64,000 bases of DNA from Levilinea saccharolytica (GTDB lineage: Bacteria > Chloroflexota > Anaerolineae > Anaerolineales > Anaerolineaceae): the NCBI RefSeq assembly GCF_001306035.1, contig NZ_LGCM01000003.1:62001-126000 (forward strand), given 5' to 3'. The position numbers and the translations under genes are program-made. Of the stretch, positions 38,365 through 46,450 are shown in pieces. The notes under the pieces are model-generated. The model searched no databases, was not told the origin of the DNA, and was given only the letters and a program-made list of their open reading frames with translations. Position 1 is the first letter of the stretch; the number at the start of each line of letters is the position of its first letter.

Positions 38365-39825
38365 ATGGCCCTGGATAAAGATCTGGCATCCATACAAGAA
38401 GCGCGGGATTTGGTCAACGCCGCTTTCGACGCCTGGAAGGTGTGGGCGAAGGCTTCGCAGGAAGACGTAGACCGGGTGTGCGCGGCGATGGCCGAAGCGG
38501 GCTTTCAGGCCGCTGAACGCCTGGGGCGCATGGCCCACGAAGAAACCGGCTACGGTGTGGCAGCGCATAAAAAGATCAAGAACGAATTCGGTTCGCGCGT
38601 GGTGTGGGAAAGCATCCGCGATCTGCGCACGGTGGGGGTGGTGCGTAACGATCCGGCGCGGCGGGTGGTAGAAATTGCCTGGCCGATGGGTGTGATCGCA
38701 GCCCTGGTTCCTTCTACCAACCCCACGTCCACTGCGCTGTATAAGATCTTAATCGCTGTCAAGGCGCGCAACGCTATCCTTCTGGCTCCGCACCCTTCGG
38801 CGGCGCGCTGTACGCTGGAAGCCGTCCAGGTGATGGCGCAGGCGGCTGAGCGCGCGGGCGCCCCCCGCGGGCTGATCGGCTGCATGACGCAGATCTCGCT
38901 GCAGGGCACGCAGGAACTGATGACCAACAAGCGCACGGCGCTGATTTTGGCGACCGGCGGCACGCCCATGGTGCGGGCGGCGCATTCCACCGGTAAGCCT
39001 GCCTATGGGGTGGGGCCGGGGAACGTGCCTGTGTATGTGGACCGCTCGGCGGATGTGGAAAAGGCGGCGCGCTACATCACCGCCAGCAAGGCCTTTGACT
39101 GCTCCACCATTTGCGCCACGGAGCAGGCGGTGGTGGCAGATCAGCCCATCGCGCAGAAACTGGCGCAGTTGATGCAGGCCGAGGGGGCTTACTTTACGGA
39201 TGAGGCCCAGACCGACCTGCTGCGCAAGGCGTTGTTCCACCCGGACGGCAGCATGAACACCGCCACGGTGGGCAAGCCCGCCCCGTACCTGGCGGCTTAC
39301 GCGGGCTTCCGTGTGCCGGAAGGCACCCGCGTTTTGGTGACGCGCCTGAAGAACGTGGGCCGCAGCGAGCCGCTTTCGCATGAAAAGCTGACCACGGTGC
39401 TGGGTTGGTACGATGTGAATGGGTGGGAACAGGGCTGTGAAACTTCCATCGCCCTGATTGAAACCGGCGGGCGCGGGCACACGCAGATCATCCATGCCAC
39501 CGACGAACAGGTGATACTGGCCTTTGGGCTGGAAAAACCCGTTTTCCGCATTTTGGTCAACACCATGGGCACGCTGGGTGCGATCGGCTTTACCACTGGT
39601 TTGATGCCGGCGCTGACCCTGGGGTCGGGCGGAATTGGCGGATCGATCACCGGCGACAACGTGACCGCCTATCATCTGATGAACATCAAGCGTCTGGCCT
39701 ATGAAATGGTGACGCCCCCGATGGAAGCCCTGCTGCCCGGAGAAAAACCCAGCGGCCCCAGCCCGGATGAGCTGGAACAGGCCGTGCGGCAGGTGTTGAA
39801 CGAAATTTTGGGCAGTAAGGCATAA
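38365..39825 (+). CDS. CoA-acylating aldehyde dehydrogenase (EutE/PduP type), BMC cargo
   Basis: This 486-residue enzyme oxidises aldehyde to acyl-CoA with NAD+ and CoA. It has VAALVPSTNPTSTALYKILI, the nucleotide-binding region ALILATGGTPMVRAAHS and the catalytic Cys250 in DCSTICATEQ. The C-terminus PDELEQAVRQVLNEILGSKA is an amphipathic helix after a Pro/Ser linker and looks like a C-terminal encapsulation peptide. With DeoC it would convert the toxic acetaldehyde to acetyl-CoA inside the shell. NADH and CoA recycling partners (alcohol dehydrogenase, PduL or Pta) are not in this operon. Confidence 0.94.
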   Translation: MALDKDLASIQEARDLVNAAFDAWKVWAKASQEDVDRVCAAMAEAGFQAAERLGRMAHEETGYGVAAHKKIKNEFGSRVVWESIRDLRTVGVVRNDPARRVVEIAWPMGVIAALVPSTNPTSTALYKILIAVKARNAILLAPHPSAARCTLEAVQVMAQAAERAGAPRGLIGCMTQISLQGTQELMTNKRTALILATGGTPMVRAAHSTGKPAYGVGPGNVPVYVDRSADVEKAARYITASKAFDCSTICATEQAVVADQPIAQKLAQLMQAEGAYFTDEAQTDLLRKALFHPDGSMNTATVGKPAPYLAAYAGFRVPEGTRVLVTRLKNVGRSEPLSHEKLTTVLGWYDVNGWEQGCETSIALIETGGRGHTQIIHATDEQVILAFGLEKPVFRILVNTMGTLGAIGFTTGLMPALTLGSGGIGGSITGDNVTAYHLMNIKRLAYEMVTPPMEALLPGEKPSGPSPDELEQAVRQVLNEILGSKA

Positions 39826-39876
39826 AAACGCTCATCAACCAGAAGTCAGGACTTTAGAAAAGGAAAGGAAAACAAA

Positions 39877-40203
39877 ATGGCTCAGGATACTTCGTTGATT
39901 GCTTTAGGAATGGTCGAGACCCGCGGTTTGGTGGGAGCGATCGAGGCTGCGGATGCGATGGTGAAGGCGGCCAATGTGGTGCTGATCGGCTCGGAATACG
40001 TGGGCGGCGGCTTTGTGACCGTGATGGTGCGCGGGGATGTGGGCGCGGTGAAAGCGGCCACGGACGCGGGCGCTGCGGCGGCCAAGCGCGTGGGTGAGCT
40101 GGTTTCGGTGCATGTCATCCCGCGGCCCCACCAGGATGTGGAAATGATCCTGCCGCAGAGCTCCAAGGGAGCCATCGGCGGACGCGGCACTGAGAAGAAA
40201 TAA
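39877..40203 (+). CDS. BMC-H hexameric shell protein
   Basis: This 108-residue single BMC domain protein starts [20 protein letters not shown] and contains [20 protein letters not shown] and [20 protein letters not shown]. It is the main facet-forming shell protein, and the only BMC-H in the operon. The pore loop is the Gly-rich YVGGGF segment. AAAGGAAAGG precedes the ATG. Confidence 0.96.
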   Translation: MAQDTSLIALGMVETRGLVGAIEAADAMVKAANVVLIGSEYVGGGFVTVMVRGDVGAVKAATDAGAAAAKRVGELVSVHVIPRPHQDVEMILPQSSKGAIGGRGTEKK

Positions 40204-40215
40204 GCGGCAGCGCGT

Positions 40216-41091
40216 GTGAGCGCCATGAACGCGACGCCGGTGGGTACCGGCCTGAGCCTGGAAGCCTACCTGACCCAGGCGGAGACTGTCATCCTGCACC
40301 GCAGCCTTTCGGAAAACGCCCCCCCTTTGGATTTGGACGGCGGGCGGCGCTTGAAGGTGGGCGTGGACCTGGGGACGGCTTACCTGGTTTTGGTGGTGCT
40401 GGATGAAGACGGCACCCCCCTGGCCGGGGAGTGGCAGTTTGCCCAGGTGGTGCGCGACGGCCTGGTGGTGGACTTTATCGGCGCCACCGATCTGCTGCGC
40501 GGGATGAAAGCCCGCGTGGAGCGGCGCCTGGGGCGAGAATTGACCCACGCCGCCACGGGCTACCCGCCTGGGGTGCCTGCGGCCGAGGTGCGCGCCACAG
40601 GGCATGTGCTGGAATCCGCCGGGCTGGAATGCACCGGTCTGGTGGACGAACCCAGCGCCGCTAACAACGTGCTGAAGCTGCGCCGCGGAGCGATTGTGGA
40701 TGTGGGCGGCGGCACCACGGGTGTGGCGGTGATTGAAGACGGCCAGGTGGTGTACACCGCCGACGAGGCCACGGGCGGCACGCATTTTTCGCTGGTGATC
40801 GCTGGATCGCTGAACATTCCCTTTGAGGAAGCCGAGGCGTTGAAGGTCCAGCCCAGCCAGCATGCGCGCTTGTTCCCGTTGGTGCGGCCGGTGATGGAGA
40901 AGGTGGCCAGCATCACCGCGCGCCACATTCAGGGCCGGGCGGTGGAGCAGATCACCCTGGTGGGCGGCAGCAGCGCCTTTCAGGGCATGGCGCGGGTGGT
41001 GGAGCAGTACACCGGCGTGCGCACCACCATCCCCAGCCATCCGGTGTTTGTGACCCCTCTGGGAATGGCCTGGCACGATCCGGCAGCCTGA
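40216..41091 (+). CDS. eutJ: EutJ-like actin-fold ATPase/chaperone of the BMC
   Basis: This 291-residue protein is actin/Hsp70-fold, with phosphate 1 motif VGVDLGTAYLVLVVLDEDG, the connect region VDEPSAANNVLKL, phosphate 2 motif AIVDVGGGTTGVAVIEDG and the adenosine motif ITLVGGSSAFQGMARVVE. EutJ in ethanolamine loci is thought to act as a chaperone or reactivating factor. Here no B12-dependent lyase is adjacent, so its client is unknown. The GTG at 40216 or the ATG at 40225 could be the start; neither has a clear ribosome binding site. Confidence 0.88.
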   Translation: MSAMNATPVGTGLSLEAYLTQAETVILHRSLSENAPPLDLDGGRRLKVGVDLGTAYLVLVVLDEDGTPLAGEWQFAQVVRDGLVVDFIGATDLLRGMKARVERRLGRELTHAATGYPPGVPAAEVRATGHVLESAGLECTGLVDEPSAANNVLKLRRGAIVDVGGGTTGVAVIEDGQVVYTADEATGGTHFSLVIAGSLNIPFEEAEALKVQPSQHARLFPLVRPVMEKVASITARHIQGRAVEQITLVGGSSAFQGMARVVEQYTGVRTTIPSHPVFVTPLGMAWHDPAA

Positions 41092-41120
41092 CCGGAAGAG
41101 AACGGCAAGGAGAAAACGAT

Positions 41121-41750
41121 ATGGGTGATTCCTTTCAACTGCGGTGTTATTGTTTCTTAGACCGTATGCAGGCGCAGTATGCCGCCTTTGTGGGCACGGT
41201 GACGCAGGGCGACCTGCCCACCGAGGGCATGGCTGCCTTGTATGTGGAGATGGCGCCGGGCAACGAAGTTTTCCGCGTGGTGGATATCGCTGTGAAGGCC
41301 ACCGAAGCCAAACCGGGCGCGCAGATTGTGGAACGCGAATTTGGCATGTTCGAAGTGCATTCGCACAACCAGGCGGCGGTTTTGGAAGCGGGCGATGTGG
41401 TGCTTTCGCGCCTGGGCCTGCGCGCCGAAGACCGCATCCGGCCTCAGGTGGTTTCCACCCAGGTGATCACGCGCATTGACCCGTACCAGTCGCAGCTTCT
41501 GAACCGCTTCCGGCGCGGGAGCATGTTGGTGCCGGGTGAGACCATGCTGGTGTTGGAATGCGCCCCCGCGGCGTACATTAACTACGCCTGCAACGAAGCC
41601 GAGAAGAAAGCCAGCATCAAGATCGTGCATGTTTCTTCGGTGGGCCGCTTTGGGCGCATGTGGCTGTCGGGCAGCGAAGCCGAAATTGTGACCGCTCGCG
41701 ATGCGGCCATTCGCGCGTTGGAAAGTCTGGAAGGCCGCGAAGGCGCATAA
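41121..41750 (+). CDS. BMC-T trimeric shell protein (two BMC domains)
   Basis: This 209-residue protein has tandem BMC domains, about residues 1-105 and 110-205. The second has ETMLVLECAPAAYINYACNE, IKIVHVSSVGRFGRMWLSGS and EAEIVTARDAAIRALESLEG. Trimers form pseudohexamers that often carry a larger, gated pore for cofactors or bulky substrates. No Fe-S-type pore Cys motif is seen. AAGGAGAAAAC precedes the ATG. It is the sole BMC-T here. Confidence 0.92.
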   Translation: MGDSFQLRCYCFLDRMQAQYAAFVGTVTQGDLPTEGMAALYVEMAPGNEVFRVVDIAVKATEAKPGAQIVEREFGMFEVHSHNQAAVLEAGDVVLSRLGLRAEDRIRPQVVSTQVITRIDPYQSQLLNRFRRGSMLVPGETMLVLECAPAAYINYACNEAEKKASIKIVHVSSVGRFGRMWLSGSEAEIVTARDAAIRALESLEGREGA

Positions 41751-41771
41751 GGCTGGGCAGGAGGGCAGACA

Positions 41772-42212
41772 ATGCCAAAAGAGTTTTTCACGGAAGTGGA
41801 TATTGAGAACCTGGCCAAGCGCGGGGTCATGTCGCTGGAGGTGACGGAAGATGTGGTGCTCACCGAGCTGGCGTATGAAAAAGCGCGTCGCCTGGGGGTG
41901 CAGCTGATCCAGAAGGTGGATACCCCGCCCAGCGCCCCCATTCGCCACTACCTTTCCAAGGCGAAGACCCCGGCCAGCGGCAGCGCCCCCAGCGGGACGG
42001 CCGCGCCGCGCATGACCGCACCGCCCGATTTCAGCGACTTGTACCGCACCCCGGCGGGGCTGCCCTCGGTGACGGCGGGTGCCAAGGTGAACCCGGAAGA
42101 GCTGCGCCAGCGCATTCGCAGTGCGGTGACGGCGCGCCTGGGCGGGCAGGTGGATGCGGCCCTGTTGGACGCGATCATCAACCGCGTGTTGAAAAGCACG
42201 GGCATTGCGTAG
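41772..42212 (+). CDS. BMC-associated protein of unknown function with two conserved-looking ends
   Basis: This 146-residue protein has an N-terminal module (EVDIENLAKRGVMSLEVTED, VVLTELAYEKARRLGVQLI), a type of segment found at the start of several BMC-accessory proteins. A Pro/Ser/Ala-rich linker (about residues 55-100) follows, then a C-terminal helix pair NPEELRQRIRSAVTARLGGQ and DAALLDAIINRVLKSTGI. The end helix is amphipathic and could be an encapsulation peptide. No enzyme motif is visible, so a scaffold joining cargo and shell is plausible but unproven. AGGAGGGCAG precedes the ATG, and the next gene starts 6 bp after the stop. Confidence 0.8.
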   Translation: MPKEFFTEVDIENLAKRGVMSLEVTEDVVLTELAYEKARRLGVQLIQKVDTPPSAPIRHYLSKAKTPASGSAPSGTAAPRMTAPPDFSDLYRTPAGLPSVTAGAKVNPEELRQRIRSAVTARLGGQVDAALLDAIINRVLKSTGIA

Positions 42213-42218
42213 GCCGCC

Positions 42219-42539
42219 ATGTTATTCGGACGCGTCAAGGGCACGGCCATTTGCACGATGAAATACCCCGGCACCGAGGGGCTGAAACTGCTCATTGTTC
42301 AGCCGCTGGATAAGCATCTGAAACCGCTGGGCACGCTGCAGGTGGCGGTGGATGTGGTGCAGGCCGGGCCGGAGGATTTGTGCGTGATGGTGCGTTCGCG
42401 CGAGGCTTCTCTGGCCATGCCGGAGATCAAGTTTGTGCCGGTGGACCTGGCTCTGGTGGGCATTGTGGATGAGCTGAACGTGCGCCCGGACGGTGAGATT
42501 GACCTGCGGGTGCGGGCGGGCTGGAACCCGCTGACATGA
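42219..42539 (+). CDS. BMC pentameric vertex protein, second copy
   Basis: This 106-residue EutN/CcmL-family protein starts MLFGRVKGTAICTMKYPGTE, then LKLLIVQPLDKHLKPLGTLQ and FVPVDLALVGIVDELNV. The third pentamer gene follows after 10 bp. The sequence differs clearly from the other two copies, so the vertices may be mixed or assigned to different conditions. Confidence 0.92.
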   Translation: MLFGRVKGTAICTMKYPGTEGLKLLIVQPLDKHLKPLGTLQVAVDVVQAGPEDLCVMVRSREASLAMPEIKFVPVDLALVGIVDELNVRPDGEIDLRVRAGWNPLT

Positions 42540-42549
42540 GAGGGGCGCG

Positions 42550-42843
42550 ATGATCCTGGCCAAAGTTGTCGGTACGGTGGTAACCACCATCAGCCATGCG
42601 GATTATAAAAACCGGCGGCTGCTGGTGGTGCAGCCTTTGGCGTATGGGGACGAAGAACCGGAAGGCGATTTCATCGCGCTGGACGCCTCACAGGCCGGAA
42701 TTGGGGACACGGTGCTGATTAACCGCGAAGGCAACGGGGCACGGCAGGTGCTGAAAAACCCGGATGCGTGTGTGATGTCGGTGATTGTTGGTATTGTGGA
42801 TTCGGTCTTTTTGAGTGATGAATTTGTGCCGCGGCAGCCTTAA
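42550..42843 (+). CDS. BMC pentameric vertex protein, third copy
   Basis: This 97-residue EutN/CcmL-family protein starts MILAKVVGTVVTTISHADYK, then RRLLVVQPLAYGDEEPEGDF, DASQAGIGDTVLINREGNGA and VMSVIVGIVDSVFL. It is closer in length and ends to the first copy (38064..38354) than to the second. Confidence 0.94.
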   Translation: MILAKVVGTVVTTISHADYKNRRLLVVQPLAYGDEEPEGDFIALDASQAGIGDTVLINREGNGARQVLKNPDACVMSVIVGIVDSVFLSDEFVPRQP

Positions 42844-42894
42844 AGCGGCCGTACGCCCACAGCAAAAGCTCCTGCGTTCCGCAAGGTGGTAATC

Positions 42895-43671
42895 ATGGTC
42901 AACTTCACCGGATCCGCCGAGATCAACCGCGACACCCCCATCCCCCTGTATTATCAGGTGGCGCAAATTTTGCGCAAAGAGATTGAAACGGGCAAATATC
43001 AGCCCGGCGATTATATCCCCACAGAATTGGAATTGCAGCGGCGTTTCAATGTCAGCCGGGCCACCATCCGGCAGGCGATTGCCGATATGGTGTATGCGGG
43101 TCTGCTGGAACGGCGGCGCTCGAAGGGTACCACCGTGTCCACGCGCCAGTTTGAGTCCACCCTGCACGGGTTAAACAGCTTCACGGGCGAGATCATGTCC
43201 AGCAATTTGACCCTGCGCACCAAGATTCTGGAATTTAAGCAAATTGCTGCGCCGGAAGCGGCGCAGACGGGGTTGGAATTGTCACCGGGGGAGATGGTGG
43301 CGATGATGGAACGCATCCGCTACGTGGATGGCCAGCCGATGGTGCTGGAAAAATGGTATGCGCCCATGAAATATTTCGCCGGTCTGCAGCGGGGCATGTT
43401 TCAGGAGACCGGTTTGGAGCAGTCCACCTATTACGTGATGGTCAAGCAGTTTGGCATGACCATCACGCGGGCCGAGGATATCATCATCCCCGTGGCGATT
43501 GAGCCGCGCGAGGCCAAGCTGCTCAATGTGGCTTCGGGCACGCCGGTGCTGCTGCGCACGCGCATTTCGTTCAACGCCGAGGGGCGGCCTGTGAATCTGG
43601 CGATTGGACAGTATTTGGTGCGGCTGCGCTTTATTTTGGAAGGCAACCGCACCTATTCCAGCGGGCATTAG
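42895..43671 (+). CDS. GntR/HutC-family (UTRA) regulator of the BMC operon
   Basis: This 258-residue protein has an N-terminal winged HTH (PGDYIPTELELQRRFNVSRA, TIRQAIADMVYAGLLERRRS) and a C-terminal UTRA ligand domain (EKWYAPMKYFAGLQRGMF; a final QYLVRLRFILEG). Such proteins usually repress a neighbouring operon until a small metabolite binds. It is the last gene of the BMC operon, and the 18-bp palindrome at 36381-36398 is its likely operator. The ATG at 42895 follows CAAGGTGG; a GTG at 42886 is the alternative. Confidence 0.92.
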   Translation: MVNFTGSAEINRDTPIPLYYQVAQILRKEIETGKYQPGDYIPTELELQRRFNVSRATIRQAIADMVYAGLLERRRSKGTTVSTRQFESTLHGLNSFTGEIMSSNLTLRTKILEFKQIAAPEAAQTGLELSPGEMVAMMERIRYVDGQPMVLEKWYAPMKYFAGLQRGMFQETGLEQSTYYVMVKQFGMTITRAEDIIIPVAIEPREAKLLNVASGTPVLLRTRISFNAEGRPVNLAIGQYLVRLRFILEGNRTYSSGH

Positions 43672-43704
43672 TCTCAACTCAGTCTGAAAACACCCGCGCC
43701 GCGC

Positions 43705-44148
43705 TCACCCCGCGGCGTGTTTGATCATCCACTTTTCGGGCTTGTCCAGGGGGGCAAAGCCGCCGTAGCGCTCGTAGAGGCCGTGGGCGTCGCTGGTGGC
43801 CAGGAGGAAGTTCTTCACCTTCAGCGCCGGGTGGGCTGTGACGGCCTGAATCAGGTGCTTGCCCAGCTGCTGGCCGCGAGCCTGCGGCAGCACGAACACG
43901 TCGCACAGCCAGGCGAAGGTGCAGTAATCGCTGACCACGCGCGCGTAGGCCAAAAGCTGGCCCTGGCGGTAGAGGCCAAAATTGAGCGAATTTTCAACGG
44001 CGGTGCGCATGGTTTCGGGGGTGCGTCCCTGGGCCCAATAGGATTCCTGGCTGAGGAAGTTGAGGATGGTTTCAAAAGGCAGGAGGGCAGGGTCGGTGCT
44101 GATGAGCAAATCTTGAGATTTGATTTCGTACAGGGGGGGATGCTGCAT
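43705..44148 (-). CDS. GNAT family N-acetyltransferase
   Basis: This 147-residue protein has the GNAT core: a strand pair YARVVSDYCTFAWLCDVFVL, the acetyl-CoA loop PQARGQQLGKHLIQAVTAHP and the late LATSDAHGLYERYGGFAP. It belongs to the small family often annotated as acetyltransferases that act on amines or small molecules. The substrate is not known. It converges on the BMC regulator gene with a 33-bp gap. Confidence 0.9.
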   Translation of the reverse strand: MQHPPLYEIKSQDLLISTDPALLPFETILNFLSQESYWAQGRTPETMRTAVENSLNFGLYRQGQLLAYARVVSDYCTFAWLCDVFVLPQARGQQLGKHLIQAVTAHPALKVKNFLLATSDAHGLYERYGGFAPLDKPEKWMIKHAAG

Positions 44149-44310
44149 GGTTTCCTCGCTTGAGCTCTGGCAATCTACCAGGGTAATGAAACAACTTTGT
44201 TACCGATTATACGGGTGAAGGCTGCCAAACGACCCTGGTCAATGGGTGGGTTTTTTCACAAAGCTCTGTATAATGGAATCAGGATCCGATCCAGTCACGG
44301 GAGGGGTAAG

Positions 44311-45213
44311 ATGAAAGCGACACGGTGGCGCATTTGGTTGGGTGTGAGCATCTTGTTACTGGTCAGCCTGGCGTGCGGCGTGAGCAGCCAGAGCAGCGAC
44401 CCGGCGATGGAACAAACCGTGCAGGCCCTGGCGCTGGAATCCACCCGCCAGGCGATGGCGCTGCAGGCCACGTTGGCGGTGATGCAGGCGGGCCAGGCCC
44501 CCGCCAGCCCCACGCAGGCGGTGAACCCGCCGCCCGCGGCGCCCACGGAGGCCCCGCCGCCGACCGAGGCCCCAGCGCCCACCGAAGCGCCCCCGCCCAC
44601 CGAGGCCGCTCCCACCGAAGACACCAGCAGCGTGCAGGCCACCGCGGCGGCGGACGAGATGTATCAGGAACTCAAGCGCATGGTGGAACGCTATTATTTG
44701 CGTTCAGCGGAAGGCGTGTATTACTCCTTTCCGGACCTGGAAAAGAACTGGTATGACCATAAAAACTATGAGATTGACGCGCTGAACGCGGTGGACCACG
44801 ACCTGACCAATTTTGTAATGAAGGCTACCGTCACCTGGAAGATCCCCGGGGTGATTGAAAAAATTGAGCGCACTGGCTGCGGGTTCAGTTATGGATACAC
44901 GGATGACGACCACCTGCACACCACCTTCCTGGGGGTGGACGGGGTGGTGCACACCCTGCGCGAGCGCGGCAGCGAGAATATCGAAATGAAGGGCGGCAAA
45001 TACAACGGCGGCCTGAGCCGAATCAGCGATTCGGCTGAGATCATGCTGGTGGTGGAGCGCCAGAACATGATCTTCTTTGTGAACGAAGTGGAGGCGGTGC
45101 GCTTCCGCGACCCCTATATTGACAGCGGTAAGGTGGGTCTGGCCACGCTCACCGGTTCACCCACAGGGATTCAATGCAAATTCAGCAACGTGGCGGTGTG
45201 GGAACTGAAGTAA
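44311..45213 (+). CDS. lipoprotein with Pro/Thr-rich linker and C-terminal beta-sandwich-like domain
   Basis: This 300-residue protein has a lipoprotein signal (WLGVSILLLVSLACGVSSQS, Cys near residue 20), a helical stretch, and a low-complexity linker of PTEAP repeats (about residues 75-107). The C-terminal domain ends with EIMLVVERQNMIFFVNEVEA and GKVGLATLTGSPTGIQCKFS, which resembles the DUF1080/concanavalin-like fold used for carbohydrate or protein binding. Function is unknown. The ATG at 44311 has GGGAGGGG upstream; a longer frame to 44197 is unlikely. TATAAT near 44265 may be its -10. Confidence 0.82.
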   Translation: MKATRWRIWLGVSILLLVSLACGVSSQSSDPAMEQTVQALALESTRQAMALQATLAVMQAGQAPASPTQAVNPPPAAPTEAPPPTEAPAPTEAPPPTEAAPTEDTSSVQATAAADEMYQELKRMVERYYLRSAEGVYYSFPDLEKNWYDHKNYEIDALNAVDHDLTNFVMKATVTWKIPGVIEKIERTGCGFSYGYTDDDHLHTTFLGVDGVVHTLRERGSENIEMKGGKYNGGLSRISDSAEIMLVVERQNMIFFVNEVEAVRFRDPYIDSGKVGLATLTGSPTGIQCKFSNVAVWELK

Positions 45214-45244
45214 ACCGCGCGGTTGAACGATAAGTTCATATACC

Positions 45245-45283
45245 AGGGGCTGTCTGAAATCCATCCTTAGACAGCCCCTTTTG
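45245..45283 (+). terminator. intrinsic terminator
   Basis: An 11-bp stem (AGGGGCTGTCT / AGACAGCCCCT) is followed by TTTTGCG, 32 bp after the lipoprotein stop. Confidence 0.85.
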
Positions 45284-45453
45284 CGTTAAAAAATGAAAGC
45301 TGACCGACCACAAGGACAGCAGAGACTCAGCCCCAAAAGAACCTGTCGCTGGATCTAAAATGAAAATTGATTCACCCAAGCCCATTTTTCGTGCTATTTT
45401 ATATGTGGTAAAGGTCGGATATGAGTCCGATCAGGTTCAGTAAGGAGGCCAGA

Positions 45454-46347
45454 ATGTACCGCAAAGTGATTTTCATGCTGGCAGGCATCCTGCTGGCGAT
45501 GGGCAGTCTGCTGACCTACAGCCAGACTGCGGCGGGCGCGAAAACGGCACCTCCATTGTTGATGAACTTTAACACTCGCCTGATGCCAGGGGAATTCCAC
45601 AGCTGGGTGGTGCGCCCCTCCAAAGCGGTGGGGGGCTATGTGGTGGAGGTGACTCCCCTGCAAAAGCCCAAACCAGGCGAAGGCAACTATGTGCAGACCG
45701 CCCTGGTGCGCCCCGAATTCGACGGCAAACGCTGGAAGGATGTGCTGCATGTGCAGCTGCCTGAGGGCAGCGCCGCGCTGCGGGTCAATATCCGCGTGTA
45801 CGATACTGCCAGTTGGCCGGTGGCCAGCGAATTTGACACGGTGCTGGAACCGGGCATCTGGCACGGTTTTCAACTGGGAATGTCCGCGGAGCAGCGCGGG
45901 TATGTGGCAGAGGTCACCCCGCTGGAACCCGGCGTGAAGGGTGACATTGTGGCGCGCATCCACATTCAGCCGGAATATCCGGGCGAATGGATTGACGTGC
46001 TGCGGCTGATGATCCCGGAGGGGCAGTCGCCGCTGGCGGTGCATGTGCGCGTGTATGCCACCACCGACCTGCCGGTGCTCAGCGACTTTGATACCACCCT
46101 TAACCCCGGCGAGTGGCAGGGCTATGCGGTGCAGCCCGCCAAAGTCCGGGCCGGGTATGTGGTGGAGGTCAGCCCGCTGGACGATATGGACGCCGCCGCT
46201 GAGATCGCCCTGGTGCAGCCGGAGTTTGACGGCAAAACCTGGACGGACGTGCTGCGCATGATGACCTATGAAGACCGCCCGCCGCTGCGCGTGAATGTGC
46301 GCATCTACGCGGTGGGCGCGGAGAAGCCCAAGGGGCCCAAGCCGTAG
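45454..46347 (+). CDS. secreted protein of three tandem repeats, unknown function
   Basis: This 297-residue protein has a signal sequence (VIFMLAGILLAMGSLLTYSQ), then three repeats of about 80-88 residues starting near residues 36, 127 and 206. Each repeat carries FNT/FDT-x-L-x-PG-x-(F/W)-H/QG, a GYV(V/A)EV(T/S)PL motif, a PE(F/Y)DG/PGE-W-DVLR/H segment and LRVN(I/V)R(I/V)Y. The pattern suggests three small beta domains, perhaps for adhesion or ligand binding outside the cell. The ATG at 45454 has TAAGGAGG upstream. I recognise no named family. Confidence 0.8.
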   Translation: MYRKVIFMLAGILLAMGSLLTYSQTAAGAKTAPPLLMNFNTRLMPGEFHSWVVRPSKAVGGYVVEVTPLQKPKPGEGNYVQTALVRPEFDGKRWKDVLHVQLPEGSAALRVNIRVYDTASWPVASEFDTVLEPGIWHGFQLGMSAEQRGYVAEVTPLEPGVKGDIVARIHIQPEYPGEWIDVLRLMIPEGQSPLAVHVRVYATTDLPVLSDFDTTLNPGEWQGYAVQPAKVRAGYVVEVSPLDDMDAAAEIALVQPEFDGKTWTDVLRMMTYEDRPPLRVNVRIYAVGAEKPKGPKP

Positions 46348-46369
46348 GCTTGCCCGCAGTTTTGACCGG

Positions 46370-46403
46370 GGCTGCCCAGGCTGGTTTTGGGCAGCCTTTT
46401 TTT
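46370..46403 (+). terminator. intrinsic terminator
   Basis: GGCTGCCCA / TGGGCAGCC pairs over 9 bp and is followed by seven T, just after the repeat protein gene. Confidence 0.88.
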
Positions 46404-46450
46404 GCGCCGCGGGGCTGGCTTTGTTATAATCACCCGCAAAGGAAACCGTT

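Noticed and set aside
40216-41091. Ethanolamine-utilisation (EUT) microcompartment
   Set aside because: No ethanolamine ammonia-lyase, EutA or adenosyltransferase gene is present; the enzymes are RpiB, DeoC and aldehyde dehydrogenase.
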